A stretch of DNA of 64,000 nt from Geothermobacter hydrogeniphilus (lineage in GTDB: Bacteria; Desulfobacterota; Desulfuromonadia; Desulfuromonadales; Geothermobacteraceae), in the NCBI RefSeq assembly GCF_002093115.1, contig NZ_NAAD01000008.1, positions 62,001 to 126,000 on the forward strand, written 5' to 3'. The stretch's first letter is position 1. Each line of letters begins with the position of its first letter. Positions 7,569 to 15,444 of this stretch are shown in pieces. The translations under genes were made by a program, and so were the position numbers. The notes beneath the pieces are model-generated. The model was given only the letters and a program-made list of their open reading frames with translations. It was not told the DNA's origin and ran no database searches.

Positions 7569-7940
7569 ATGCAAATCCTCTATATCGGTTTGTTCGGCGC
7601 TTTCGGCTGCGTCTCCCGTTACCTGGTGTCCGGCTGGGTCTATGCCCTGGCGGGTCGTTCTCTGCCCTGGGGAACCCTGGCGGTCAATGTTGTCGGATCG
7701 CTGCTGCTCGGTTTCCTGATGGAGTCCGGCCTGCGCAGCACCCTGCTGCCGGCGCAGGTGCGGATGGGCATCACCACCGGTTTCATGGGCGGCTTCACCA
7801 CCTTTTCGACCTTTTCCTATGAAACGGTGCGATTGATGGAGGAGGGAAGCACCCTGCAGGCCGGGGCTAATGTTGTTCTCAATATGACGGTCTGCGTGGT
7901 CTTTGCCGGTCTGGGCATCTATCTCGCCCGCCAGCTCTAG
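7569..7940 (+). CDS. crcB: Fluoride ion channel CrcB/Fluc
   Basis: 123 residues with four membrane spans. It carries the Fluc signatures GAFGCVSRYLVS near the start, GTLAVNVVGSLLLGF (the Asn-containing pore segment) and GFMGGFTTFSTFSYE (the TTFSTF phenylalanine-box region). These proteins are dual-topology homodimers that export fluoride. The ATG at 7569 is chosen over a TTG at 7431 because it has AGGAG at the right distance and begins exactly at the conserved N-terminus. It shares the 5' region with the divergent rpoH gene but has its own promoter. A DUF190 gene, a common partner of crcB, follows after a repeat element. Confidence 0.94.
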   Translation: MQILYIGLFGAFGCVSRYLVSGWVYALAGRSLPWGTLAVNVVGSLLLGFLMESGLRSTLLPAQVRMGITTGFMGGFTTFSTFSYETVRLMEEGSTLQAGANVVLNMTVCVVFAGLGIYLARQL

Positions 7941-8073
7941 CTGATGAAAGACGTCCATCTGCGGTGTTGCCCTCACCCCGTGTCAACGACGTACCTTCCG
8001 GTACGCCTTATGCCGCAGGGCTTCGGACACCTTGCATCTGAACATTTTTGCTCAGCCTGGGGGACGACTTTTT
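7941..8073. repeat. Dispersed intergenic repeat, family B, reverse copy 1
   Basis: Begins directly after the crcB stop. It shares with 31574-31706 the blocks CTGATGAA, CCATCTGC, CAACGACGTACCTTCCGGTA-type core, CCTTGCA and ACATTTTTGC. The core CGTACC-ttcc-GGTACG forms a hairpin. Its reverse complement aligns with the repeats at 12731 and 49099. Confidence 0.85.
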
Positions 8074-8106
8074 CAACACCCTGCCAGTCAATTTTGGGGA
8101 GGACTC

Positions 8107-8436
8107 ATGACGCGACTCGATGGTGAACTGACCCTGATGCGGATTTTTTTCGGCGAATCGGATCGCTGGGAAAAAAAGCCGTTGTACGATGCCCTGCTGG
8201 CCCTGTTTCGGGAACGGGGCCTCGCGGGGGCGACGGTCATCAAGTGCGCCGCCGGTTACGGCGGCGGCAGCGTGCTGCACACCGACAAGCTGCTGCGTTT
8301 TTCATCCGACCTGCCGGTGATTGTTGAAGTGGTCGACAAGCAGGAAAAAATTGATCTGCTGCTGCCGGAACTCGACCGCATGATCACCGGCGGCATGATC
8401 ACCCTGGAAAAAGCCCGGGTGATCCGTTACTTCTGA
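8107..8436 (+). CDS. DUF190 family PII-like protein
   Basis: 109 residues. The segment LMRIFFGESDRWEKKPLYDAL and the GATVIKCAAGYGGGS loop are hallmarks of DUF190, a small alpha/beta protein with a PII-like fold. Its ligand and role are not established, although the family is frequently encoded beside crcB, as here. The ATG at 8107 is preferred because GGAGG lies just upstream (8097-8103) and because everything earlier in the frame is family B repeat sequence. The repeat between crcB and this gene may have separated an ancestral two-gene operon. Confidence 0.88.
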   Translation: MTRLDGELTLMRIFFGESDRWEKKPLYDALLALFRERGLAGATVIKCAAGYGGGSVLHTDKLLRFSSDLPVIVEVVDKQEKIDLLLPELDRMITGGMITLEKARVIRYF

Positions 8437-8454
8437 CCAGAACCGGGAAAACTC

Positions 8455-8922
8455 ATGTTTCACAAACTCCTCAGTCTTCTTTCCGCCGGGGCGGGAACCG
8501 CGGCCGCCGAGCATCGTGATCGTATCCAGGTCGCGGTGGCGGTGTTGTTGCTGGAGATGGCTCACGCCGATCGAAATTTTCAGCCCCTCGAAGTCCACCT
8601 GGTCGAACAATTGCTGCAGGACAGATTCGGTCTCTCCGTCGAAGCCGCCGATGAACTGATCGCCGCGGCCGAAGAGGTGCGTGCTGAAAGTTTCGACCTG
8701 CAGCAGTTCACCAGTCTGATCAACCGGCACTTCAGCATCGAGGAAAAGCTCAAGGTGATGGAGGGCCTCTGGCGGCTGGTCTATGCCGACGGCGAGCTGG
8801 ACAAGTACGAGGATGCCCTGGCGAGACAGCTGGCCGGGCTGCTGCGGCTCTCTCCCCGCCAGGCTATCGACCTGAAGATCAAGGTCCTCGATGAGATCGC
8901 CCCGGACCGCCACTCCTCCTGA
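8455..8922 (+). CDS. TerB-family protein (COG4103 type)
   Basis: 155 residues, all helical. It has the paired acidic helices typical of TerB-like domains (AVLLLEMAHADRNFQPLE near 30-47 and LWRLVYADGELDKYED near 104-119). The domain is thought to bind metal ions through these acidic repeats and was named from tellurite-resistance loci. No other ter genes are present, so a tellurite role should not be assumed. It starts 18 bp after the DUF190 gene and overlaps the next gene by 32 bp. Confidence 0.82.
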   Translation: MFHKLLSLLSAGAGTAAAEHRDRIQVAVAVLLLEMAHADRNFQPLEVHLVEQLLQDRFGLSVEAADELIAAAEEVRAESFDLQQFTSLINRHFSIEEKLKVMEGLWRLVYADGELDKYEDALARQLAGLLRLSPRQAIDLKIKVLDEIAPDRHSS

Positions 8923-9535
8923 GTCCCTTGCTCCCCGTTCTTCCCTCGGCCGGGTCGTTGTTCTTGCGCAGCGGCTGCTGGCCGAAGTGATCCGGCCTGA
9001 TGCCCGGCTGCTTGACCTGACCGCCGGCAACGGTTGCGACAGTCTCTTTCTGGCCCGTCACCTGGGACCGGACGGTCAGCTGCTCAGTTTCGATATTCAG
9101 CTGTCGGCAATCGAGGCCACTGCCGTCCGCCTGGCCGCCGCCGGTTTTCTTCCACGGCGGGTGGCCACCCGGGTGCCGCTCCACGAGCCGGGCTGTCAGC
9201 TGATCCATGACGGTCACCAGTTTCTCGACGCCTATCTCACCGGGCCGGTTGCCGCCGCCATCGGTAATCTCGGCTACCTGCCGGGCGGAGACAAGCAGCT
9301 GATTACCCGCGCTGAGACCACCCTGGAAGCCTTGCGCGCCCTCTGGCCCCGCCTGGAAGCGGGCGGGCGCCTGGCACTGGTCCTCTATCCCGGTCATCCG
9401 GGCGGGGATGAAGAATGCGCCGCGGTCGAGTGGGAATGCGCCGGGCTTCCGGCCGCCGCATTCGACGTCATCAGACTGCAGGTCTACAATCGCCGCCGGG
9501 CGCCCTCTCTCCTGGTTGTCGAGCGCCGTTTGTGA
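8891..9535 (+). CDS. MnmM/YtqB-like SAM-dependent methyltransferase
   Basis: 214 residues. Motif I reads LLDLTAGNGCDSLFLAR (about 40-56) and a later loop reads GNLGYLPGGDK (about 123-133). This pair is characteristic of the YtqB/MnmM group, which methylates the aminomethyl group of the wobble uridine in certain tRNAs, a step related to mnm5s2U formation. The N-terminal 20 residues are poorly conserved in the family, so the start could be slightly downstream. It overlaps the TerB gene by 32 bp in another frame. The substrate is inferred from family membership only. Confidence 0.75.
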   Translation: MRSPRTATPPESLAPRSSLGRVVVLAQRLLAEVIRPDARLLDLTAGNGCDSLFLARHLGPDGQLLSFDIQLSAIEATAVRLAAAGFLPRRVATRVPLHEPGCQLIHDGHQFLDAYLTGPVAAAIGNLGYLPGGDKQLITRAETTLEALRALWPRLEAGGRLALVLYPGHPGGDEECAAVEWECAGLPAAAFDVIRLQVYNRRRAPSLLVVERRL

Positions 9536-9640
9536 CGCTAAAACCTTAAGGGATGGGGTGGGGGAGCGCCTGCGAGTATGACGTGCCGCGTTCCCAGCGG
9601 ATTTTTCGGTCGTTTTTGGGCCGAAAGTTTTCATCCTGCC

Positions 9641-9668
9641 CTCACATCTCACATCTCACATCTCACAT
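9641..9668. repeat. Heptanucleotide tandem repeat (CTCACAT)x4
   Basis: Four perfect CTCACAT units in the convergent gap between the methylase and the NUDIX gene. The array overlaps the NUDIX stop codon (9668-9670) by one base. Confidence 0.9.
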
Positions 9669-10276
9669 CAGTCATCCATGATCTGCAGCCGCTCCCGGTC
9701 CCAGCAACCGAGCAGCACCAGTAATTGGGTCACCAGCCGGTAGGTGATGCCCCACAGTACCGGACGGCCTGGACCGAGCAGGTCGATGGCCCGCGCGGTA
9801 CGCAGCCGACCCTGCCAGTGGAGACTGATTTCTCCGTGGCGGGAGGGGTCAAGCAGGTCGTCGCAGGGGAACCAGAAACAGTCCGTGACTTCTTCGTTGG
9901 GGGATAGTTGCGGCATCACCGGTATCCGGTAGACGAAACAGGCGACCTGGATCGGCAGGTAGGCGCCGTGGATGTCGTCGAGGCGTCCAATGCACCAGTC
10001 CCGCTTCAGCTGCAGGCCGACCTCTTCCCGGGTTTCACGTTCGGCGGCGGCCTGTTCATCGGCATCTTCCGGGTCGACCCGCCCGCCGGGGAAGGCGAGG
10101 TTTCCCGACCAGGGGTCCCGCGGATGGCTGGCCCGTTCGATGAAGAAGATCTGCAGGCCGTCCCGGCACTGGTGCAGCAGCAGCGCGACCGCCGCCCGCT
10201 GTTTGCTGCCGGCGGCGGCCAGTTGCGGTTCGTAGTCGGCGAGAACCCGGCGAATTTCTTCCAGTGTGATCAGCAT
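9668..10276 (-). CDS. NUDIX hydrolase, CoA-pyrophosphatase type
   Basis: 202 residues. The NUDIX helix is seen as RETREEVGL preceded by LAFPGGRVDPEDADEQ. The FPGG-x2-DP-x-D signature marks the NudL/CoAse subgroup (UPF0035), which cleaves coenzyme A and its derivatives to phosphopantetheine and 3',5'-ADP. The protein has no signal or membrane span. It lies 12 bp downstream of a quinone-oxidoreductase gene on the same strand, so co-transcription is possible. The exact substrate cannot be read from the sequence. Confidence 0.85.
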   Translation of the reverse strand: MLITLEEIRRVLADYEPQLAAAGSKQRAAVALLLHQCRDGLQIFFIERASHPRDPWSGNLAFPGGRVDPEDADEQAAAERETREEVGLQLKRDWCIGRLDDIHGAYLPIQVACFVYRIPVMPQLSPNEEVTDCFWFPCDDLLDPSRHGEISLHWQGRLRTARAIDLLGPGRPVLWGITYRLVTQLLVLLGCWDRERLQIMDD

Positions 10277-10288
10277 CGTCGACAGCCC

Positions 10289-11245
10289 TCAGGGGATCAG
10301 CACGATTTTTCCCAGGGTATGGGTCTCCAGGACCTCGTGATGGGCTTGGGCGGCCTTCTCCAGCGGCAGTTCGCGGCTGACGCGCGGCGTCAGCACCCCG
10401 CTCGCCAGGGCTGCGTCGAGGGCGGCGTGGGTGCGGTGATGTTCTTCTTCACTGGCGGCGAACAGCGACATGCCGCGGATGTCGGTTTCCTTGCCCATGG
10501 TCAGGCGCGGATCGATTTCAATGCGGCCGCGGCTGCCGACGATCACCACCCGGCCGCGCGGGGCGAGCAGCAGCAGGTCCCGCTCCAGGTTGACGTTGGC
10601 CAGCATTTCGAGGATCAGATCGACCCCGCCGGTCACCTCGGCCAGTCGGTCGGCGTAACCTTCCGCATGGTGGTTGAACACCGCCGCGGCGCCGGCCTGG
10701 CGGACCAGTTCCTCTCCTTCAGGGCTGCCGGCGGTACCAAAAACCCGCAGCCCGGCGGCTTTGGCCAGCTGGACCGCGGCCAGGCCGGCAGCGCCGCTGG
10801 CGCCGTGAATCAGGACCTTCTCGGCCGGTCTGGCGTCGCCGCGGATAAAGAGCGCCCGCCAGGCAGCCCCGGCGGGGATGGCGACCGCCGCCCCCTGGGC
10901 GAAGCTGACCGCATCGGGCAGCGGGTGGAGCTGGTCGGGACGGCAGAGGGCGTGTTCGGCGTAGGTACCGGTCAGCGAGCCCGACAGCCAGACCCGGTTG
11001 CCGGGTTCCCATCCCGTGACGTCATCACCGACCGCCTCGATGGTGCCGGCGGCATCGAAGCCGGGGACGTAGGGGGTCTGTGGCAGCACCGGGTAGACTC
11101 CGGCACGAATATAGGTGTCGACCGGGTTGACGCCCGCCGCTGCGATCTTCACCAGGATTTCACCGGACTGGGGCCGGCGGGCTTCGATCTCGCCGACCCG
11201 CATGGTTTCAGGTTCGCCGAAACTGTTGACCAGGACTGCGCGCAT
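10289..11245 (-). CDS. NADPH:quinone reductase-like medium-chain oxidoreductase
   Basis: 318 residues. It begins with the family start MRAVLVNSFGEPE and contains the GroES-like N-domain (AAGVNPVDTYIRAGVYP, PYVPGFDAAGTIEAVG) and a Rossmann NADPH-binding loop (LIHGASGAAGLAAVQLAKA, about 145-163). The zinc-binding cysteines of alcohol dehydrogenases are absent, as expected for QOR/crystallin-zeta enzymes, which reduce quinones with NADPH. The ATG at 11243-11245 is chosen because GGAGG precedes it; a longer reading would run through a repeat element. Physiological substrate unknown. Confidence 0.88.
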   Translation of the reverse strand: MRAVLVNSFGEPETMRVGEIEARRPQSGEILVKIAAAGVNPVDTYIRAGVYPVLPQTPYVPGFDAAGTIEAVGDDVTGWEPGNRVWLSGSLTGTYAEHALCRPDQLHPLPDAVSFAQGAAVAIPAGAAWRALFIRGDARPAEKVLIHGASGAAGLAAVQLAKAAGLRVFGTAGSPEGEELVRQAGAAAVFNHHAEGYADRLAEVTGGVDLILEMLANVNLERDLLLLAPRGRVVIVGSRGRIEIDPRLTMGKETDIRGMSLFAASEEEHHRTHAALDAALASGVLTPRVSRELPLEKAAQAHHEVLETHTLGKIVLIP

Positions 11246-11263
11246 GATGACCTCCTGAATGGA

Positions 11264-11337
11264 ATCTGGATCAGGGAGTCCTTTGTCGGCGGACAGCACT
11301 TGCACTCTCCATCCAACAGAAACCCACTGATTCAGGT
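11264..11337. repeat. Short inverted-repeat element, family A, copy 2
   Basis: 74 bp upstream of the quinone reductase. Left arm ATCTGGATCAGGGAG is degenerate and right arm CCCACTGATTCAGGT (11323-11337) is nearly intact. The interior GTCGGCGGACAGCAC and TTGCACTCTCCATCCAACAG match copy 3. Confidence 0.85.
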
Positions 11338-11445
11338 GGAAGTAATGTTGTGATCTTGATTCAGGGATTTGCTCCGCTTCATTTCTAGCCGGTTTGGCGG
11401 GACTTGGCAAGCAGGACTCTCGTTTGCGGCGGTGCGGCAGGCGAC

Positions 11446-11476
11446 CGCCAGCCTTGCGGGGCGGGCAAGGCTGGCG
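11446..11476. terminator. Stem-loop downstream of the haemolysin III gene
   Basis: CGCCAGCCTTGC (11446-11457), a 7-base loop, then GCAAGGCTGGCG (11465-11476): a perfect 12-bp stem. No T-tract follows on either strand, so factor-independent termination is uncertain. Confidence 0.5.
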
Positions 11477-11485
11477 GGATCCGGG

Positions 11486-12154
11486 TCAGGTTAGGACCTT
11501 GTCCGGGATGACGTACCAGAGAATGGCGAAAAAGTGCATCGTGCTGCCGGCCAGGACGAACAGGTGCCAGATGGCGTGGTTGTAGGGCAGCCGGTCCCAG
11601 GCGTAGAAGACCACTCCCCCGGTGTAGGCGAGACCACCGAGGACCAGCAGCAGCAATCCGCCGGGGGCGAGCCCGGCCATCAGCGGCCGGGCGGCGATGA
11701 CCACCACCCAGCCCATGGCGATGTAGGTGGCGACCCGCAGTACACCCATATTTTTGGCAAAGGTGGTTTCGCAGATGATGCCGACCAGGGCGAGTCCCCA
11801 GACCACGCCGAAGATGGTCCATCCCCAGGGACCGTGCATCGAGATCAGGGTGATCGGAGTATAGGTGCCGGCAATCAGCAGGAAGATGGCGGCGTGGTCG
11901 AGGGTGCGGAGGATATTTTTGGCCGACACATGCTGGATGCTGTGGTAGAGGGTTGAGGTCAGATAGGAGAAGATCAGGGTGGCGCCGAAGACGCTGCAGG
12001 TAACAATGTGCCAGGTGTTGCCGCGGGTGCCGGCGTAGGCGGACAGGACGCCGAGCCCGCCGATGGCGAGCAGCGTGCCGATACCGTGGGTGATACTGTT
12101 GGCGATCTCTTCGCCGGGGCTGTACTCGGAACAGGTATCGTGGGGGGCTGCCAT
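11486..12154 (-). CDS. Haemolysin III family (YqfA/PAQR-like) membrane protein
   Basis: 222 residues with seven predicted membrane spans. It carries the family motifs NSITHGIGTLLAIGG near the N-terminus, TLYHSIQHVSAKNILRTLDH and, near the C-terminus, HAIWHLFVLAGS. The conserved His and Asp residues form a metal site in PAQR-related proteins. Despite the name, most bacterial members have no shown haemolytic activity; membrane-lipid roles have been proposed. The start at 12152-12154 is set by AAGGAGG eight bases upstream. It appears to be a single-gene unit. Confidence 0.88.
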   Translation of the reverse strand: MAAPHDTCSEYSPGEEIANSITHGIGTLLAIGGLGVLSAYAGTRGNTWHIVTCSVFGATLIFSYLTSTLYHSIQHVSAKNILRTLDHAAIFLLIAGTYTPITLISMHGPWGWTIFGVVWGLALVGIICETTFAKNMGVLRVATYIAMGWVVVIAARPLMAGLAPGGLLLLVLGGLAYTGGVVFYAWDRLPYNHAIWHLFVLAGSTMHFFAILWYVIPDKVLT

Positions 12155-12303
12155 GGGTAAAACCTCCTTGGCAAGGGTGTGACCAGACATATGGGGTCGC
12201 GCAGGGTTAAGCAAACGTTAGCACGCTATTCGGGGGACGGCGAGCCCATGACCAGGAGTTTTACAGAACTTTTACCCGTCTTCGGTGAGTCGTGACCATG
12301 CCT

Positions 12304-12651
12304 TTATCGCAGGTACATCGGCCGGTTTTCCGACAGTTTCAGCCAGCCGTTGACGATCCGGTAGATGAGCCAGATGCCGGTGAGGACGAGAATGAAGTAA
12401 CCGATGACAAAGGTGAAGGTGATGCCGCCGAGGATGCTCCAGAACAACCCGAACCAGAAGGTCCGGCGTTGCCAGCGGAAGTGGGATTCAACAAAAGTGC
12501 CCTTTACCAGATCGGCCTTGAGATAGTTGAGAATAATGCCGATAATGGCGGTCAGGCCGAAGATGAAGGAGGCTGCCTGCAGGGCATAGATAATGGTTGC
12601 CATTTTCCGGGCGCGGCCGGTCGGATCAAGGGTGACGGCTTCGTCGTTCAT
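12304..12651 (-). CDS. COG3671/DUF4870-like small membrane protein
   Basis: 115 residues with three hydrophobic stretches (about 20-42, 67-90 and an adjoining segment near the C-terminus). The motif THFRWQRRTFWF-like FVESHFRWQRRTFWFGLFW matches COG3671 membrane proteins. Function unknown. A GAGGAGG ribosome site lies just before the ATG. It is transcribed away from a family B repeat (12731-12884). Confidence 0.75.
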   Translation of the reverse strand: MNDEAVTLDPTGRARKMATIIYALQAASFIFGLTAIIGIILNYLKADLVKGTFVESHFRWQRRTFWFGLFWSILGGITFTFVIGYFILVLTGIWLIYRIVNGWLKLSENRPMYLR

Positions 12652-12730
12652 GAAGTCCTCCTCGAGAACAGGGATATGACAGAGCAGGTATTTCCATAAA
12701 TTGTAACGGATTTTTCCTCTCTGTCATCTT

Positions 12731-12884
12731 TGATGCTTTCGCAAAAACATCAAGAGTGTTGGCTAAGCAAAAAGCGCCAGCAGCAAGGCGCGCGATTGTC
12801 GCGCAATGAGGCGTACTTACGTACGTTGAAGCAGCGAGACAAACGCAGCAACGCAGCTGCTGGTGAGTTTTTGCGACGCCATCA
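12731..12884. repeat. Dispersed intergenic repeat, family B, long copy 1
   Basis: 154 bp between divergent genes, about 90% identical by eye to 49099-49254. The ends are imperfect inverted repeats (TGATGCTTTCGCAAAAA near the left, TTTTTGCGACGCCATCA at the right). The inner arms are GCGCCAGCAGC and GCTGCTGGTG, and the centre is GGCGTACTTACGTACG. Confidence 0.92.
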
Positions 12885-12995
12885 TCTTTCGGTTATCGTT
12901 TGCGGGGGATTTGCAGTTAGAATGAATCATCGGTCTTGACACGTTTCCCGTCCTGGGTGAAGGTCCTGATCCAGGTAACCAAAAGGAGTCTGTTG

Positions 12996-13676
12996 ATGCG
13001 TTTTTTCCTGATTTTCCTGTTGTTGCTGCTGTTCGTGTCACCTGTTCAGGCGGCGAAAAAACAATCGCAAACGGTTCTTGACGCCATCGAGGTTGTGCAT
13101 GAGATCAACAAGATTCCCGAACAGGGGATCCCGCCGGCACTGCTGAACGATGCCTACGGCCTGGCGATCATTCCCGGGATGCTCAAGGCCGGTTTCATTA
13201 TCGGCGGCAAATTCGGCAACGGAGTCCTGCTTACCCGTGGGACATCGGGCCGTTGGAATAATCCGGTCTTCGTCTCCCTGATCGGCGGCAGTTTCGGTTG
13301 GCAGATCGGTGCCCAGTCGACCGACGTGATCCTGGTCTTCATGACCGAAAAGAGCATCAACGATGTCTTTGAGGGGAAAATAACCCTCGGCGTCGATGCC
13401 GCGATTGCTGCCGGTCCGGTCGGTCGCCGGGTCGAGGGTTCGACCGATATCACCCTGAAGGCGGAGATCCTTTCCTATTCGCGCAGTCGCGGCCTGTTTG
13501 CCGGGGTCTCTCTCGAAGGAGCCTCGCTGGCGGTGGATGACGATGCCGACGGTGCTTTCTACGGTCGCGAGGGAATTCGTCCCGACGAGATCCTGAAACT
13601 CGGCTACGGCCGTCTGCCGATTCCGGCCAGGAGCCTGCTCGATACCCTCAACCGGAGCGCCGCCAAAGGGAAGTGA
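12996..13676 (+). CDS. SYLF/YSC84-domain secreted lipid-binding protein
   Basis: 226 residues with a signal peptide (residues 1-19, ending VQAAKK) and a single SYLF domain. Typical segments are AYGLAIIPGMLKAGFIIGG, GVLLTRGTSGRWNNPVF, SFGWQIGAQSTD and YSRSRGLFAGVSLEGASL, ending with the DDDADGAFYGR loop. SYLF domains bind phosphoinositides in eukaryotes; bacterial members are periplasmic or envelope-associated with unclear roles. The ATG at 12996 is chosen over the GC-rich upstream reading because AGGAG stands 7 bases before it and the signal peptide begins there. Confidence 0.9.
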   Translation: MRFFLIFLLLLLFVSPVQAAKKQSQTVLDAIEVVHEINKIPEQGIPPALLNDAYGLAIIPGMLKAGFIIGGKFGNGVLLTRGTSGRWNNPVFVSLIGGSFGWQIGAQSTDVILVFMTEKSINDVFEGKITLGVDAAIAAGPVGRRVEGSTDITLKAEILSYSRSRGLFAGVSLEGASLAVDDDADGAFYGREGIRPDEILKLGYGRLPIPARSLLDTLNRSAAKGK

Positions 13677-13894
13677 CGATCGTTGCGGAGAGATTCCCGT
13701 GCCCTGAATGGATACGGATGCGGCAAGCAGAAAACGGCTGCCTGTTCAGAGTTTTGAGAAAATTCTCCACCGGATGTTGAATATTCTTCATCGCGCCTTT
13801 GTCTGATCTTGTAACAGGTTGAATTTAAACGGTGTTGTCTTCGGCACGCAGTTTGAATATCCAGCTGCAGCAACGGAAGCAAAGGAGGCGACAT

Positions 13895-15289
13895 ATGCCG
13901 GAACGTGGTGGGACCATCCTGGTCGTCGATGATGATGCCGGTCTGCGCAGGGTTATTCAGCACAACCTGGAGGAGGCGGGCTACAATGTCATGCTGGCGG
14001 AAGACGGGGAAACAGGGTTCCGGCTTTTTCAGCAGACCCATCCCCGGTTGGTGCTGACCGATGTCCGTATGGGCGGACTGGGCGGCCTGGAGCTGTTAAC
14101 CCGTATCAAGGCCTACAGTCCGGACGCTCTGGTTGTTGTGGTCACCGCCTTCGGTTCCCTGGAGGAAGCCGTCAAGGCGATTCGTCTCGGTGCCTATGAT
14201 TATCTGGGCAAGCCTTTCAGCCGCGAGCAACTCGTCCTTGCGGTTTCCAAGGCACTTGCCTTTCAGGGACTGACCCGGGAAAACCGTAAACTGAAAGCCG
14301 CGCTCTCCTCCCGGAAACACCGGGTGCTGCTGGGGGATTCCCCGCAGATGCAGGCGGTGCATAACCTGATCCGCAGGATGGCGACCGCCGAGGCCCCGGT
14401 GTTGATTCTCGGGGAAAGCGGTACCGGCAAGGAGTTGGTAGCCCGGCAGCTGCACCGACAGGGAGCGCGCCGGAAGGGGCCTTTTGTTGTCGTTAACTGT
14501 GCCGCTATCCCGGAAAAACTCCTGGAAAGTGAGTTGTTCGGGCATCTGCGCGGCGCTTTTCCCGGTGCCGCGCGCAACCATCGGGGAAAGTTCGATCAGG
14601 CCGATGGCGGCACCCTGTTTCTTGACGAGGTCGGTGAACTGCCGGCCGAACTGCAGTCCAAGCTGCTGCATGTCCTGCGGGAGAATGAGATTACGCCGGT
14701 CGGCGGCAAGGCCCATCGGATCAATGTCCGCGTCATTTCCGCAACCAACCGCAACCTTGAAACAGAAATCAGCTGTGGGCGCTTCTGCAGAAACCTGTAC
14801 TCCCGGTTGGCTGTTCTGCCGTTGTCTTTGCCGCCGTTGCGTGACCGGGAGGAGGATATTCCTCTGCTGGCCCAGCATTTCCTCGATCGTTACAGTGGCG
14901 ACCGCAACCTCTCTCTGAGTCGGGAGGCCCTGAGTGCCCTGCAGTGCTATCCCTGGCCAGGCAACGTGCGTGAATTGGAAAACCTGATGGAACGGTTGGC
15001 GATTCTGGCCAGGGCCGATCTGGTTGAGCGGGATGAGCTGCCCTTGAAAATACTGACCTGCGGCATGTCGGGAGCCCGTCGGGTGGTCCACCTGCCCCCC
15101 GACGGCTATTCACTGGAAGAGATCGAGAAACAGGCGATTCTTCAGGCCCTGGCGCTCTGTTCCTGGAACCGGACCAGAGCCGCGGAATTTTTGCGGATCT
15201 CAAGCCCCCTGCTGACGTCCCGGATTGAAAAATACGACCTGGTTCCCGAACAGCGGGAAGCCGCGGGAATTTCCCTGGAATCTTCATAG
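13895..15289 (+). CDS. NtrC-family response regulator with altered GAFTGA loop
   Basis: 464 residues: receiver (acidic pocket around Asp12-14, phosphoacceptor Asp56 in LVLTDVRMG, Thr84, Lys106), AAA+ domain (Walker A GESGTGKE 173-180, Walker B GGTLFLDEV about 238-246) and a Fis-type C-terminal helix-turn-helix (NRTRAAEFLRISSPLLTSRI). Such proteins open sigma54 promoters. However, the sigma54-contacting GAFTGA loop reads GAFPGA (220-225), and the usual FRxDLYYRL segment reads FCRNLYSRL. The AAA+ domain may therefore be unable to engage sigma54. The start is set by AGGAGG seven bases before the ATG at 13895. No partner kinase is adjacent. Confidence 0.9.
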   Translation: MPERGGTILVVDDDAGLRRVIQHNLEEAGYNVMLAEDGETGFRLFQQTHPRLVLTDVRMGGLGGLELLTRIKAYSPDALVVVVTAFGSLEEAVKAIRLGAYDYLGKPFSREQLVLAVSKALAFQGLTRENRKLKAALSSRKHRVLLGDSPQMQAVHNLIRRMATAEAPVLILGESGTGKELVARQLHRQGARRKGPFVVVNCAAIPEKLLESELFGHLRGAFPGAARNHRGKFDQADGGTLFLDEVGELPAELQSKLLHVLRENEITPVGGKAHRINVRVISATNRNLETEISCGRFCRNLYSRLAVLPLSLPPLRDREEDIPLLAQHFLDRYSGDRNLSLSREALSALQCYPWPGNVRELENLMERLAILARADLVERDELPLKILTCGMSGARRVVHLPPDGYSLEEIEKQAILQALALCSWNRTRAAEFLRISSPLLTSRIEKYDLVPEQREAAGISLESS

Positions 15290-15444
15290 GAGTCGGCCGG
15301 ACCTTTGGGTTCCGTTGTTGACTCTGTATCGCGCTCCGAACTCGTCGGCACAGGTTCCATCGTGCTGGATGCGGAGCGGCCAATTTTCATCCCGGCAGTA
15401 TCCTGTGACCAGTTGATGCCACCTTCACATGGGACCTGCTCTGT

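Noticed and set aside
9601-9632. Hairpin TTTCGG/CCGAAA between the methylase and NUDIX genes as a terminator
   Set aside because: The stem is only six base pairs with an 11-base loop; too weak to call.
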